Shown here one piece after another: positions 9,323-17,411 of a stretch of DNA of 64,000 bases (within the stretch, counting starts at the first letter, position 1; every line of letters begins with the position of its first letter). This DNA comes from Sulfurospirillum sp001602955. Lineage in GTDB: Bacteria; Campylobacterota; Campylobacteria; Campylobacterales; Sulfurospirillaceae. The notes under the pieces are model-generated. The model searched no databases. It was given only the letters and a program-made list of their open reading frames with translations, and was not told where the DNA came from. The position numbers were made by a program, and so were the translations under genes. The stretch spans positions 1-64,000 of the forward strand of contig LVAC01000014.1 in NCBI GenBank assembly GCA_001602955.1, in the 5' to 3' direction.

Positions 9323-10350
9323 TAAGCCTCTTCTCTTTGAATCCATTTTTGAGCGATTCGAACCGCATTGGTTGCGGCACCCACTCGAATTTGATCGGCG
9401 ACGCACCATAAATGAAGCACGTTATCGCGGTTAATGTCTTTACGAATTCTTCCCACGTACGTTTCGTTGGTATCGGTCGAAATAATCGGCATTGGATACT
9501 CTTTTTTCGCCGGATTGTCGATCACGACGACGTTTTCGGCGTTTTGAAGTGCTTCAACCGCTTTTTCGACGTTCACGTCTTTTTCAAAATGAATCGTAAT
9601 CGCTTCCGAATGGCTTCTCATAACGGGAACCCTAACGCACGTTGCGCTGATTTCCATCGTTTTACCCAAGATTTTTTGGGTTTCGTTAACCATTTTCATC
9701 TCTTCTTTAGTATAGTCGTTCTCCACGAAAACATCGATATGAGGGATAACGTTTAATGCAATTTGATGAGCGAACGTTTTGGGTTCGCACTGATCCAATT
9801 TAAACGCAAAAAAGTCTTGCATTTGATTGACCAACTCTTCCATACCGCCTTTGCCCGCACCGCTAACGGCTTGGTAAGTCGCAACGTCCACGCGCGTAAT
9901 GTTAAAAAGTTCGTCCAAAGGTTTTAAAACCTGCACCATCTGAATCGTAGAACAGTTCGGGTTGGCGATAATGCCTCGATTTTGCCATTGATCGATCGCT
10001 TCGGGATTGCATTCGGGAACGACCAACGGAACATCCGGATCCATTCTAAAATGGCTGGTATTATCGATCACGACTGCTCCCGCTTCCGCCGCATAGGGTG
10101 CGTAATGCGCTGAAATATCGCCGCCGGCACTAAAAAATGCTATCTCGACATCGTTCTCTTCAAACGATTTTTCCGTTAATTCTAAAACTTTATAGGTTTT
10201 ATCTTTAAATTCGATTTCAATGCCCACGCTTTTGCTACTTGCCAAGGGGACTAAATTATTTACGGGAAAATCCACTTCTTCAAGAACCCTAAAAAGTTCT
10301 TCGCCAACCGCACCCGTCGCTCCGACGACGGCTACATTGTACTTTTTCAT
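9322..10350 (-). CDS. asd: Aspartate-semialdehyde dehydrogenase
   Basis: Reduces aspartyl phosphate to aspartate semialdehyde for lysine/diaminopimelate, threonine and methionine synthesis. The 342 residues begin with the NADP-binding GATGAVGEELFRVL loop. The catalytic Cys133 lies in NPNCSTIQM, and the substrate-binding Arg in RVPVMRSHSEAI. In C. jejuni asd also follows flgR, so the order flgP-flgQ-flgR-asd is conserved. Confidence 0.97.
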   Translation of the reverse strand: MKKYNVAVVGATGAVGEELFRVLEEVDFPVNNLVPLASSKSVGIEIEFKDKTYKVLELTEKSFEENDVEIAFFSAGGDISAHYAPYAAEAGAVVIDNTSHFRMDPDVPLVVPECNPEAIDQWQNRGIIANPNCSTIQMVQVLKPLDELFNITRVDVATYQAVSGAGKGGMEELVNQMQDFFAFKLDQCEPKTFAHQIALNVIPHIDVFVENDYTKEEMKMVNETQKILGKTMEISATCVRVPVMRSHSEAITIHFEKDVNVEKAVEALQNAENVVVIDNPAKKEYPMPIISTDTNETYVGRIRKDINRDNVLHLWCVADQIRVGAATNAVRIAQKWIQREEA

Positions 10351-10436
10351 CCATTTACCTTTTTATGATGTGAGACTTTTTTAATAACCCAATAACGCTA
10401 TTAAGTTATCAAAAAAGTCTAAAGTATCTTGCCTTT

Positions 10437-11600
10437 TTAGGCACTAAACCAACTGCGACTCTCTAAAAAGAGATCTTCCTTACTGATCGCTTCGCTATCG
10501 CTTAAAATAACGGCGCGTTCAACGACCGAAATAAGCTCACGAATATTTCCCGGCCAACGATAGCTCATCAACGACTCAATCGCTTCCTCGGAAAAATAAC
10601 GTCTTGCAAGACCGTATTTTTGAATGACGCGTGCCAAAACCGTCTCGCAGATCGGTAAAATTTCCTCTTTTCGTTGACGAAGCGGAGGAATTTCCACGGG
10701 AATCGTATTGAGCCTGTAGTACAGATCTTCTCGAAAACGTCCCTCTTTAATACTCTTTTTAATATCGGCATTGGTTGCGGAGACGATGCGCACGTCGATA
10801 GGAATTTCTTTGGTTCCTCCCACGCGTACCATCACGCGTTCTTGAATCACGCGAAGCAGTTTTGCCTGAAGCATAATCGGCATTTCGCCGATTTCGTCTA
10901 AAAAGAGCGTACCGCCGTTGGCAACCTCAAAATAGCCTTTTTTTTCACTCGTCGCATCGGTAAATGCGCCTTTTTCATAGCCGAACAATTCGCTTTCTAA
11001 AAGATTTTCCGGAATCGCTGCCATATTGATCGCCACAAACGCGTTTTTTGCTCTCGGCGAATTTTTATGCACGTAATTGGCGAAAAGCTCTTTTCCCACG
11101 CCGCTCTCACCCAAAAGCAAGACGCTCACGTCCGTTTTTGCGGCTTTTTTTGCAATATTCAACGCTTTATCCAACTCCGGAGAGGTGGCGACGAAATCGC
11201 CGTCGTTTTCGTTTATATTCTCTGTTTTTTCAGGATTTTCTTTAACTTTCGTACGGATTTTATCGTGACGTTTAATCGCCTCGACTAAGGTCTCAATTTC
11301 AAAAGGTTTCGTTAAAAAATCTTTGACACCCAAACGTACCGATTCGATGGCACGACTGAGCGTCGCGTTACCCGTAATAACGATAATATCGTATTGTCCG
11401 TCAAGTTTTTTGATAAACTCGATTCCGTCCATACCGGGCATATTGATGTCCGTTACGATCAAATCGACGTTTTGGTCAATTTTTTTGAGAGCATCGATCG
11501 CACTTTTGTACGTTGAAATTTTAAATTCTTCATACTCCCCAAGTGCTATTTCGAGGGATTTTCTCATATTAATATCGTCTTCTACAATCACAACATGCAT
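10437..11600 (-). CDS. flgR: Sigma-54 response regulator FlgR without DNA-binding domain
   Basis: NtrC-family regulator that activates sigma-54 flagellar promoters. The receiver domain (1-115) has Asp51 in VTDINMPGMDG. The AAA+ domain (about 138-365) has Walker A GESGVGKE (about 164-171), the sigma-54 contact loop GAFTDA (211-216) and Walker B LFLDEIGEM. The protein stops at residue 387, with only about 25 residues after the WPGNIREL block, so the Fis-type helix-turn-helix is missing. That is the arrangement of Helicobacter pylori FlgR, whereas C. jejuni FlgR is longer. It lies in the conserved gyrA-flgP-flgQ-flgR order. The cognate kinase FlgS is not in this window. Confidence 0.92.
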   Translation of the reverse strand: MHVVIVEDDINMRKSLEIALGEYEEFKISTYKSAIDALKKIDQNVDLIVTDINMPGMDGIEFIKKLDGQYDIIVITGNATLSRAIESVRLGVKDFLTKPFEIETLVEAIKRHDKIRTKVKENPEKTENINENDGDFVATSPELDKALNIAKKAAKTDVSVLLLGESGVGKELFANYVHKNSPRAKNAFVAINMAAIPENLLESELFGYEKGAFTDATSEKKGYFEVANGGTLFLDEIGEMPIMLQAKLLRVIQERVMVRVGGTKEIPIDVRIVSATNADIKKSIKEGRFREDLYYRLNTIPVEIPPLRQRKEEILPICETVLARVIQKYGLARRYFSEEAIESLMSYRWPGNIRELISVVERAVILSDSEAISKEDLFLESRSWFSA

Positions 11601-11623
11601 ATGCGGTATGTCCTAAAAAAGTT

Positions 11624-12016
11624 TTACCTAAGTGCATTTATGGTAGCAAATTCATCTTTAAAGTCTACTGTAAAGCGCACCGGCTCGATGATTAATTCGA
11701 TTCTGTCTTGCTGATGCTTGAGGTTACGTTCGTTTAAAGAGAGCATGTGCGTCGAGAGCCGATAAAAACAGGGCAAAATCGTATCAAAATGTTTTCTAAG
11801 AAAAGCTTCTTTCGACAAGGTTGTATCGAACGGCAGGGGAAGCGTACATAAAAGAGTCGATTGCCCGTCATACGGAACCATGACGGGCGCAATATTTTTT
11901 TCTTCGTAAACGACAAGACCGTTTAAAGTGGCGATTTTATAAGAAAACCAAAAAAGATCGCCGCTAAACAGTGCTTGCGTACAGAGCACTATTAGTATGC
12001 AAAAAGTTCTTGCCAC
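11624..12016 (-). CDS. flgQ: Flagellar protein FlgQ
   Basis: A 130-residue exported protein with an N-terminal signal (ARTFCILIVLCTQALFSGDLF). I assign FlgQ mainly from position: between flgP, whose 3' end it overlaps by 25 bp, and flgR, as in C. jejuni. FlgQ is needed there for stability of the FlgP outer-membrane disk around the flagellar motor. The sequence itself has no motif I can name. Confidence 0.7.
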   Translation of the reverse strand: MARTFCILIVLCTQALFSGDLFWFSYKIATLNGLVVYEEKNIAPVMVPYDGQSTLLCTLPLPFDTTLSKEAFLRKHFDTILPCFYRLSTHMLSLNERNLKHQQDRIELIIEPVRFTVDFKDEFATINALR

Positions 12017-12432
12017 CTGCGTCCGCTCATGGAAACTTCCATTCTCACGCTATACAGCCCGTCTTTAAACGTCGCATCCGTTACAACCGCATCTTTGATT
12101 AATGCGTTGACTTGCGCCGTAACGCGAGAGTCGCGTAACATCGCGTCTCTGACGGTTTCGGTAGAGTTAATTTTTACGCCGTACAACTTCTCGCCGAGTT
12201 GACGATACCCGTCGGTAATCGCGGCACGTTTTGCCAAAGCAATCGCTTGTGCGGGAGAAACCGTATTTTGCGGTGCAATGCCCTCACCGTAAACGACAAT
12301 CGATTTATCGCTATTAAAATCGTACAATGCCGCTTTGGGGTCTTTGACGGGTTCTTCTTTTTTCGCCGCACATCCCACGATCAGAAGCAATACACATAAG
12401 CTTGCCGTACATGTCACAAGTCTTTTCAACAT
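11992..12432 (-). CDS. flgP: LPP20-type lipoprotein FlgP (flagellar basal disk)
   Basis: A 146-residue lipoprotein with a type II signal and lipobox LLLIVGCAAKK. The LPP20-like domain follows (VYGEGIAPQNTVSPAQAI, AKRAAITDGYRQLGEKLYGV, ending RRWQELFAY). In C. jejuni FlgP forms the large outer-membrane-associated basal disk that scaffolds the high-torque motor. Position between gyrA and flgQ-flgR matches that organism. A generic LPP20 lipoprotein is the alternative. Confidence 0.82.
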   Translation of the reverse strand: MLKRLVTCTASLCVLLLIVGCAAKKEEPVKDPKAALYDFNSDKSIVVYGEGIAPQNTVSPAQAIALAKRAAITDGYRQLGEKLYGVKINSTETVRDAMLRDSRVTAQVNALIKDAVVTDATFKDGLYSVRMEVSMSGRRWQELFAY

Positions 12433-12471
12433 AGCTACGCCTTTTTAGAATTTTTTAATGAAAAGCAACTA

Positions 12472-15006
12472 CTATTCCACCTCATCGGTCGCTCCGGTCT
12501 CCTCCGAGAGTAAAGAAGCTTCGTTATTCTCTCCGCCTTCTTCGTCGAGCAATTCCGTCTCTTCGTCTTCTTCTTTCGGACAACGTGCGATACTGGCTAC
12601 AACGTCGTTTCCTTCGATCGAAACCACTTTGACGCCGCTTGTGTTACGTCCCGCTTTACGAATCGTTTCCATATCGACGCGAATCATTTTACCGCTACTG
12701 CTTAATGCCATCAAATCTTTGTCTTCATCCACAATAACGACACCGACTAAATCGGCCGTTTTCGCTGTAAGTTTCATAGCGATGACGCCTTTTCCGCCGC
12801 GATTTTGTAAACGATACTCTTCGGCGGTCGTTCGCTTACCGATACCTTTTTCCGTGACGGTCAATAACTCTTCTTGATCGTTATAAATGACTGCCGCACC
12901 GACGACGCAATCGTTTTCTTCTTTAAAACGAATTCCCGTAACGCCTCTTGCGGTTCTGCCGATCTCTCGTGCGTCACTAACTTCAAAACGGATACACATC
13001 CCTTTTTTCGTAACGATAAAGAGGAATTGCGCCTCTTGCGTGACGATTTTTGCGGTTACTAAATTGTCGTCGTCGTCTAAAGTAATCGCACGTACGCCTA
13101 CGGAACGAATGTTTTTAAATTCGCTTAAATTCGTACGTTTGATAATACCGTTTTTCGTAAAGAAGGCTAGCGATTTGGTTTCGTCAAAATCGGTCGTCGG
13201 AATAATCGCCATAATTTTTTCTTCGGCTTGAAGCTGAATAAGATTAACGACCGCCTTGCCTTTTGCCGTACGGCTACCTTCTGGGATTTTATAGACTTTA
13301 AGCCAATAAAGCTGCCCTTTGTCCGTTACGAACATCAGCGTATCGTGCGTATCGGAGACGAAGAAACTTTCGATAAAGTCGTCGTCATACGTCGTAACGG
13401 CAATTTTGCCTTTTCCGCCGCGTTTTTGTTTTTCGTATTGTTTGAGCGGAACGCGTTTGATGTAACCGCGGTGCGTAATAGTCACGACCATCGGCTCGTT
13501 CGCGATCAAATCTTCGACGTCGATGTCGTCGTAGTCGTCTACGATTTCGGTAATTCGTTTGGATTTGAATTTGTCTTTAAGCTCGATCAACTCTTCTTTA
13601 ATCAAATCGTTTAATAACGCTTCGCTGCGTAAAATATCGCTTAAACGTTGAATCTCTTTGAGCAATTCGGCCAATTCGTTTTCAATTTTATCGCGTTCCA
13701 AGCCTGTTAAGCGTTGTAAGCGCATATCTAAAATCGCACCCGCTTGGACTTCGCTTAAGTGAAAACGCTCGATTAAGCCCTCTTTCGCACTTTTCGTATC
13801 GGCACTGCCTTTAATTAGCGCTATGATTTCGTCGATGTTGTCAAGCGCGATTTTCAGACCTTCTAAAATATGCGCTTTGGCTTTGGCTTTTTCAAGATCG
13901 AAAATCGTACGTCGGATAATGACCGTCTTTCTGTGACGTAAAAAGAGTTGCAGTAACTCGATAAGCGTAAAAATTTTTGGCTCTTTATTGTAAATCGCCA
14001 ACAAAATAACGCCAAACGTTACTTCCATATTCGTCGATTTGTAGAGGTTGTTCAAAACAATGTCGCTCATCGCTTCGCGTTTAAGTTCGATTACCAAACG
14101 AATACCGTCGCGATCGCTTTCGTCTCGGATCTCGCTGATGCCTTCGATCATCTTCTCTTTCACGAGGGCTACGATTTGCTCGATCAAACGGACTTTATTG
14201 ACTTGATAGGGTAGTTCGTCTAGGACGATAATGTCTTTGTTGCCTTTTTTTTCGATATGCGTCTTAGCACGAATTCTCACGCGACCTCGTCCGGTGCGAT
14301 ACGCTTCGATGATACCTTTTTTACCGAAAATGATACCGCTGGTCGGGAAATCGGGACCTTTGATAAATTCCATGATCTCTTCAAGCGTGGCTTCGGGATT
14401 GTCGATGAGCAACAAAAGACCGTCTAAGAGTTCGTCCAAACAGTGAGGAGGGATATTGGTCGCCATACCGACGGCAATACCGCTAGAGCCGTTTAGCAGC
14501 AAGTTAGGAACGCGACTGGGCAAAACGTCCGGTTCGACCATACTGTCGTCATAGTTCGGTACGAAATCGACCGTATCTTTATCAAGGTCGCGTAAAAGTT
14601 CTTCCGCAAGCGGTGTCATACGCGCTTCGGTATAACGCATCGCCGCCGCGTTATCACCATCGATAGAACCGAAGTTTCCTTGCCCATCGACCATCGGAAT
14701 ACGCATCGAAAAGGGTTGCGCCATACGAACCAGCGCATCGTAAACCGCCGTATCGCCGTGCGGGTGATACTTACCGATAACGTCGCCCACGATACGTGCC
14801 GACTTTTTATACGGACTTCGAGACGATACCGCCAAATCGTTCATCGCGTATAAAATACGTCGGTGAACCGGTTTGAGACCATCTCTAGCATCGGGAAGCG
14901 CACGCCCGATAATAACGCTCATCGAGTAATCGAGGTAACTCGTTTTAATCGACTCTTCGATGTTAATCGTTTTAATATCTTGGTTGGCATCAAAAATAGT
15001 ATCCAT
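12472..15006 (-). CDS. gyrA: DNA gyrase subunit A
   Basis: Breakage-reunion subunit of gyrase, 844 residues. The catalytic Tyr125 is in AAMRYTEARM. The quinolone region HPHGDTAVYD has Thr86 and Asp90, the wild-type residues at the positions where C. jejuni resistance mutations occur. The GyrA box QKRGGKGK (needed for wrapping and supercoiling) and six C-terminal beta-pinwheel repeats follow. The tail is very acidic (EEDEETELLDEEGGENN). flgP starts 40 bp downstream. Confidence 0.98.
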   Translation of the reverse strand: MDTIFDANQDIKTINIEESIKTSYLDYSMSVIIGRALPDARDGLKPVHRRILYAMNDLAVSSRSPYKKSARIVGDVIGKYHPHGDTAVYDALVRMAQPFSMRIPMVDGQGNFGSIDGDNAAAMRYTEARMTPLAEELLRDLDKDTVDFVPNYDDSMVEPDVLPSRVPNLLLNGSSGIAVGMATNIPPHCLDELLDGLLLLIDNPEATLEEIMEFIKGPDFPTSGIIFGKKGIIEAYRTGRGRVRIRAKTHIEKKGNKDIIVLDELPYQVNKVRLIEQIVALVKEKMIEGISEIRDESDRDGIRLVIELKREAMSDIVLNNLYKSTNMEVTFGVILLAIYNKEPKIFTLIELLQLFLRHRKTVIIRRTIFDLEKAKAKAHILEGLKIALDNIDEIIALIKGSADTKSAKEGLIERFHLSEVQAGAILDMRLQRLTGLERDKIENELAELLKEIQRLSDILRSEALLNDLIKEELIELKDKFKSKRITEIVDDYDDIDVEDLIANEPMVVTITHRGYIKRVPLKQYEKQKRGGKGKIAVTTYDDDFIESFFVSDTHDTLMFVTDKGQLYWLKVYKIPEGSRTAKGKAVVNLIQLQAEEKIMAIIPTTDFDETKSLAFFTKNGIIKRTNLSEFKNIRSVGVRAITLDDDDNLVTAKIVTQEAQFLFIVTKKGMCIRFEVSDAREIGRTARGVTGIRFKEENDCVVGAAVIYNDQEELLTVTEKGIGKRTTAEEYRLQNRGGKGVIAMKLTAKTADLVGVVIVDEDKDLMALSSSGKMIRVDMETIRKAGRNTSGVKVVSIEGNDVVASIARCPKEEDEETELLDEEGGENNEASLLSEETGATDEVE

Positions 15007-15065
15007 TCATTAACCTTACAATATAAATTAATTTGATTATACTTTACTTTTCTTTTGTTTTCCAT

Positions 15066-15093
15066 AGGGGTCAGGGCTAAACTTTTAACTTTT
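15066..15093 (+). repeat. Left terminal inverted repeat of the transposase unit
   Basis: Starts AGGGGTCAGGGCTAAAC and continues into an AACTTTT-type tail. It is the inverse of 15884-15911 with one mismatch, and contains the transposase stop codon (15085-15087). Confidence 0.85.
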
Positions 15094-15843
15094 GAGGATT
15101 TTGCTCACTCCTGCAACGCTTAAAAGCAAATACCGTGCAATTTCACTTTTACTGTAACCGTCCGCATAAGCTTTTTTGATAGCATCGTTACGTTCTGTTT
15201 TATGAGCCGCATAGGCAAAATGGGTCGTAAGCTCTTTGACATGTAAAGCGACAATCGCATTGTCTTCTTTTTTGTACCGCGTACGATGAAACCGTTCGAT
15301 CGAAGAACGCTCGTTATCGCTTAAAGGAATTGCCAATAAGTTAAACAACTCCCCCGTAGGATAGTTTCTCAGAACAAAGGAATTTTGCAAAAACGCAGGA
15401 ATCGCATCTTTTAAAATCGCATAAGTGGCGCAATAAGGATAAAGACCTATTTTAGAACTTATTCCGGCTTTAACGGGATTGTTTTCGATGTATTTGAACA
15501 ATGTCAAAAGATAGTTTTCATCCAAGACGTACCACGACTTGAAGCGATCTTGCCATAGATGTCCTACGCGATTATGCCGCTTGTTAAAATACGAAGCGTA
15601 CTGCGAGTTGAGCTGACGCATCGCCGAGGAGAGATTTTCACGCTTGTTTTCAACCAAAAGGTGGTAATGATTGTCCATCAGACAAAACGCATGAATGTTG
15701 AGTTTGAACTCACGCGCGATACTTGCCATCAGCTCAATAAACTTCACTTTATCGTTTTCGTCTTCAAAAACATTGCTTTTGGCAACGCCTCGGTTGTACA
15801 CATGATGGTAGCCTAAATTTTCAATACGTAATCTTCGCGGCAT
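15085..15843 (-). CDS. REP-associated tyrosine transposase (Y1/HUH family)
   Basis: A 252-residue single-strand DNA transposase. The N-terminus RRLRIENLGYHHVYNRGV, the metal-binding HUH-type pair in FCLMDNHYHLLVE, and the catalytic-Tyr region NSQYASYFNKRHNRVGHLWQ are typical of RAYT proteins. IENNPVKAG is also conserved. The C-terminal 60 residues end in a helix-turn-helix-like segment (GYSKSEIARYLLLSVAGVSKIL). All expected motifs are present and the frame is intact, so it may be active. Confidence 0.93.
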   Translation of the reverse strand: MPRRLRIENLGYHHVYNRGVAKSNVFEDENDKVKFIELMASIAREFKLNIHAFCLMDNHYHLLVENKRENLSSAMRQLNSQYASYFNKRHNRVGHLWQDRFKSWYVLDENYLLTLFKYIENNPVKAGISSKIGLYPYCATYAILKDAIPAFLQNSFVLRNYPTGELFNLLAIPLSDNERSSIERFHRTRYKKEDNAIVALHVKELTTHFAYAAHKTERNDAIKKAYADGYSKSEIARYLLLSVAGVSKILKS

Positions 15844-15883
15844 AATGACTCTTTTTTTGCTAAAATTATAACACGAAACGCTA

Positions 15884-15911
15884 AAAAGTAAAAAGTTTAG
15901 CCCTGACCCCT
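15884..15911 (-). repeat. Right terminal inverted repeat of the transposase unit
   Basis: Inverse copy of 15066-15093 with one A/T difference. It ends 15 bp before the ATG of the next plus-strand gene, so the insertion has replaced that gene's immediate upstream region. Confidence 0.85.
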
Positions 15912-15926
15912 TTTGAAAGAAAACCG

Positions 15927-16412
15927 ATGAATGAAACCGTTTTAAAAGTCGTGGTTATTATAGCGATCTTAATGATGTTTGTGCTTCTTTATACGACCGG
16001 TATTGCCTTTGTATTGAACCACTCGACGACCGGCACGCTTTTTGGGCACAAACTTGCCGCATTGATTATTCTTATTCTCTTGGGCATTCACGCGTATTTG
16101 CGACGCTGTACGATTCGAAGGCTTTTACAAGAGTGTATCGCTATCGCGCGTAACAAGCACATTCGCCATGAAGATAATGTCGAATTTTTAATCCGTAATA
16201 CTAAAAATCAATCGTTTCAAGAGCTCTGTACGTGGTTTGGTTGCGATGCTTCTTTGCTGCGGCAAAAGCTCTTAGAAAATCACGTTCTCATCCAACGTAC
16301 GGAAGATTCTCTCAAAACCATTGCCAAAGAGAACGATAAAGATTTGTATGAAATTTTTTTGCTGATGATAAAGCTACATGTAGAGCAAAAAAACGCCCCT
16401 TGTGAAGATTGA
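15927..16412 (+). CDS. Small membrane protein with two N-terminal helices
   Basis: 161 residues. Two transmembrane segments (about 7-30, VVVIIAILMMFVLLYTTGIAF, and 43-58, LAALIILILLGIHAYL) precede a soluble basic domain. The N-terminal half resembles the heme-anchoring fold of DUF4405-type proteins (His in LGIHAYL), but I cannot assign a family with certainty. The ribosome site GAAAGAAAA lies between the transposon's right repeat and the ATG. It may be co-transcribed with the small gene after it. Confidence 0.75.
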   Translation: MNETVLKVVVIIAILMMFVLLYTTGIAFVLNHSTTGTLFGHKLAALIILILLGIHAYLRRCTIRRLLQECIAIARNKHIRHEDNVEFLIRNTKNQSFQELCTWFGCDASLLRQKLLENHVLIQRTEDSLKTIAKENDKDLYEIFLLMIKLHVEQKNAPCED

Positions 16413-16468
16413 CTCGCTTTTAAGCAGATTATTACTATGATTAAAAATAAAATTAAAGGACATGTATA

Positions 16469-16744
16469 ATGAAAAAGTTAATACCGATACTATTATTAAA
16501 CTCAATGATGTTTGGATGGGATTGTAGTTACGTCACCAACTCAGCCAAAGTATCGGACGATCTAATATGCCGAAGAGCCGCTTATCTTGAGACATCGATC
16601 CATACGGACAACTACCGAGATAACACAAGTTTTAGCGTCTCTCAATTAAAAAATGAAAAACATAGCGAAGTTGTACAACTTTTAATGCAAGAAGCCGAAA
16701 CATGTTTCACTTCGTGTATGAAAGCATTAAAATCACGAAAATAA
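16469..16744 (+). CDS. Small exported cysteine-containing protein
   Basis: 91 residues with a short signal sequence (KKLIPILLLNSMMFGW). The mature part has four cysteines (CSYVT, ICRRA, ETCFTSCM), which could form two disulfides in the periplasm. AAAGGA precedes the ATG at a proper distance and a terminator follows directly, so it is probably a real gene. No family recognised. Confidence 0.7.
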   Translation: MKKLIPILLLNSMMFGWDCSYVTNSAKVSDDLICRRAAYLETSIHTDNYRDNTSFSVSQLKNEKHSEVVQLLMQEAETCFTSCMKALKSRK

Positions 16745-16754
16745 AAGCTCTTTC

Positions 16755-16788
16755 AAGACGATTGGGTGCGTACGCCTCCGGTCGTCTT
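16755..16788 (+). terminator. Rho-independent terminator after the 91-residue gene
   Basis: Arms AAGACGA (16755-16761) and TCGTCTT (16782-16788) are followed by TT and CC. The loop contains the self-complementary GCGTACGC, so the structure is probably longer. It separates the plus-strand gene from convergent comF. Confidence 0.6.
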
Positions 16789-16826
16789 TTCCTATCAACG
16801 CACGCTTTCAACTCCAAACTTCGTAT

Positions 16827-17399
16827 TTACCCCTCTTTGGCATCTGCCAACACCAGCGCAAACAAAACATTGATACCGTGCTTTTTGAGTGTCTCATGCG
16901 CCTCTTCCAACGTACTTCCCGTGGTCACAATATCGTCGATCAAAATAGCGTCTATTGCATCTTTACATGTAACACTAAAATCGCGTTTATGCGCTTGTCT
17001 GAAAGCTCTGCTTTTGCCCGAATAACTCTCATAATTTTGCGCTCGTAAACTTCCGTACAACGGTGTTAAAAAAGGGTGGGTTGCTTTGGCTAAGATCGCG
17101 CTGTGCGAATAGCCGTGCCTCACATGATCATCGACGGGAACGGCACAAATGCCGTTTGGAAGTTCAAAGGTTTTTAAAAACTCAAAAAACGTATGCTTCC
17201 CCAGTTGTGCGAAAATCTTTGCGCCGATGTAGGTATGTTTGGTATGAAGCAGTGGAGCAATATCAGAATAGTTGTAAAAAGAGTAGACCTTAAGTCCGCT
17301 CGGTAAAATTCGAAAAGCAGGCATTGGGGCTAAAAGGGTTTGCAGACATGTTTTACAAATCGGTTGCCAACTGAGTTTTAAACAAAGATGGCAACGCAT
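16827..17399 (-). CDS. comF: ComF-family phosphoribosyltransferase-like protein
   Basis: 190 residues. An N-terminal four-cysteine zinc motif (CHLC, then CKTC) is followed by a type I phosphoribosyltransferase domain with the PRPP-loop motif AILIDDIVTTGSTLEEA (about 150-166). ComF proteins are needed for import of single-stranded DNA in natural transformation. It lies 12 bp from lepA on the same strand. This is relevant to the candidate uptake word found across the window. Confidence 0.9.
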   Translation of the reverse strand: MRCHLCLKLSWQPICKTCLQTLLAPMPAFRILPSGLKVYSFYNYSDIAPLLHTKHTYIGAKIFAQLGKHTFFEFLKTFELPNGICAVPVDDHVRHGYSHSAILAKATHPFLTPLYGSLRAQNYESYSGKSRAFRQAHKRDFSVTCKDAIDAILIDDIVTTGSTLEEAHETLKKHGINVLFALVLADAKEG

Positions 17400-17411
17400 G
17401 ACATGTAAGGA

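Larger units (their letters stand above)
15066..15911. mobile_element. REP-associated transposase unit bounded by 28-bp inverted repeats
   Basis: A single transposase gene is enclosed by inverted copies of a 28-bp sequence (15066-15093 and 15884-15911) that match at 27 of 28 positions. The outer part reads AGGGGTCAGGGCTAAAC. The transposase stop codon lies inside the left repeat. I see no target-site duplication, as expected for HUH/Y1 single-strand transposition. The element is inserted between gyrA and a small membrane protein gene. Confidence 0.85.

Noticed and set aside
12458..12877. Ser-rich plus-strand open frame overlapping the gyrA end
   Set aside because: Antisense to the acidic tail and pinwheel repeats of gyrA; the Ser runs mirror Glu/Asp codons.
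12472..15006. Possible quinolone-resistance change in gyrA
   Set aside because: Thr86 and Asp90 are the wild-type residues.
15066..15911. Classical DDE insertion sequence
   Set aside because: The transposase is of the Y1/HUH type and no target duplication is seen, so it is a REP-type element instead.
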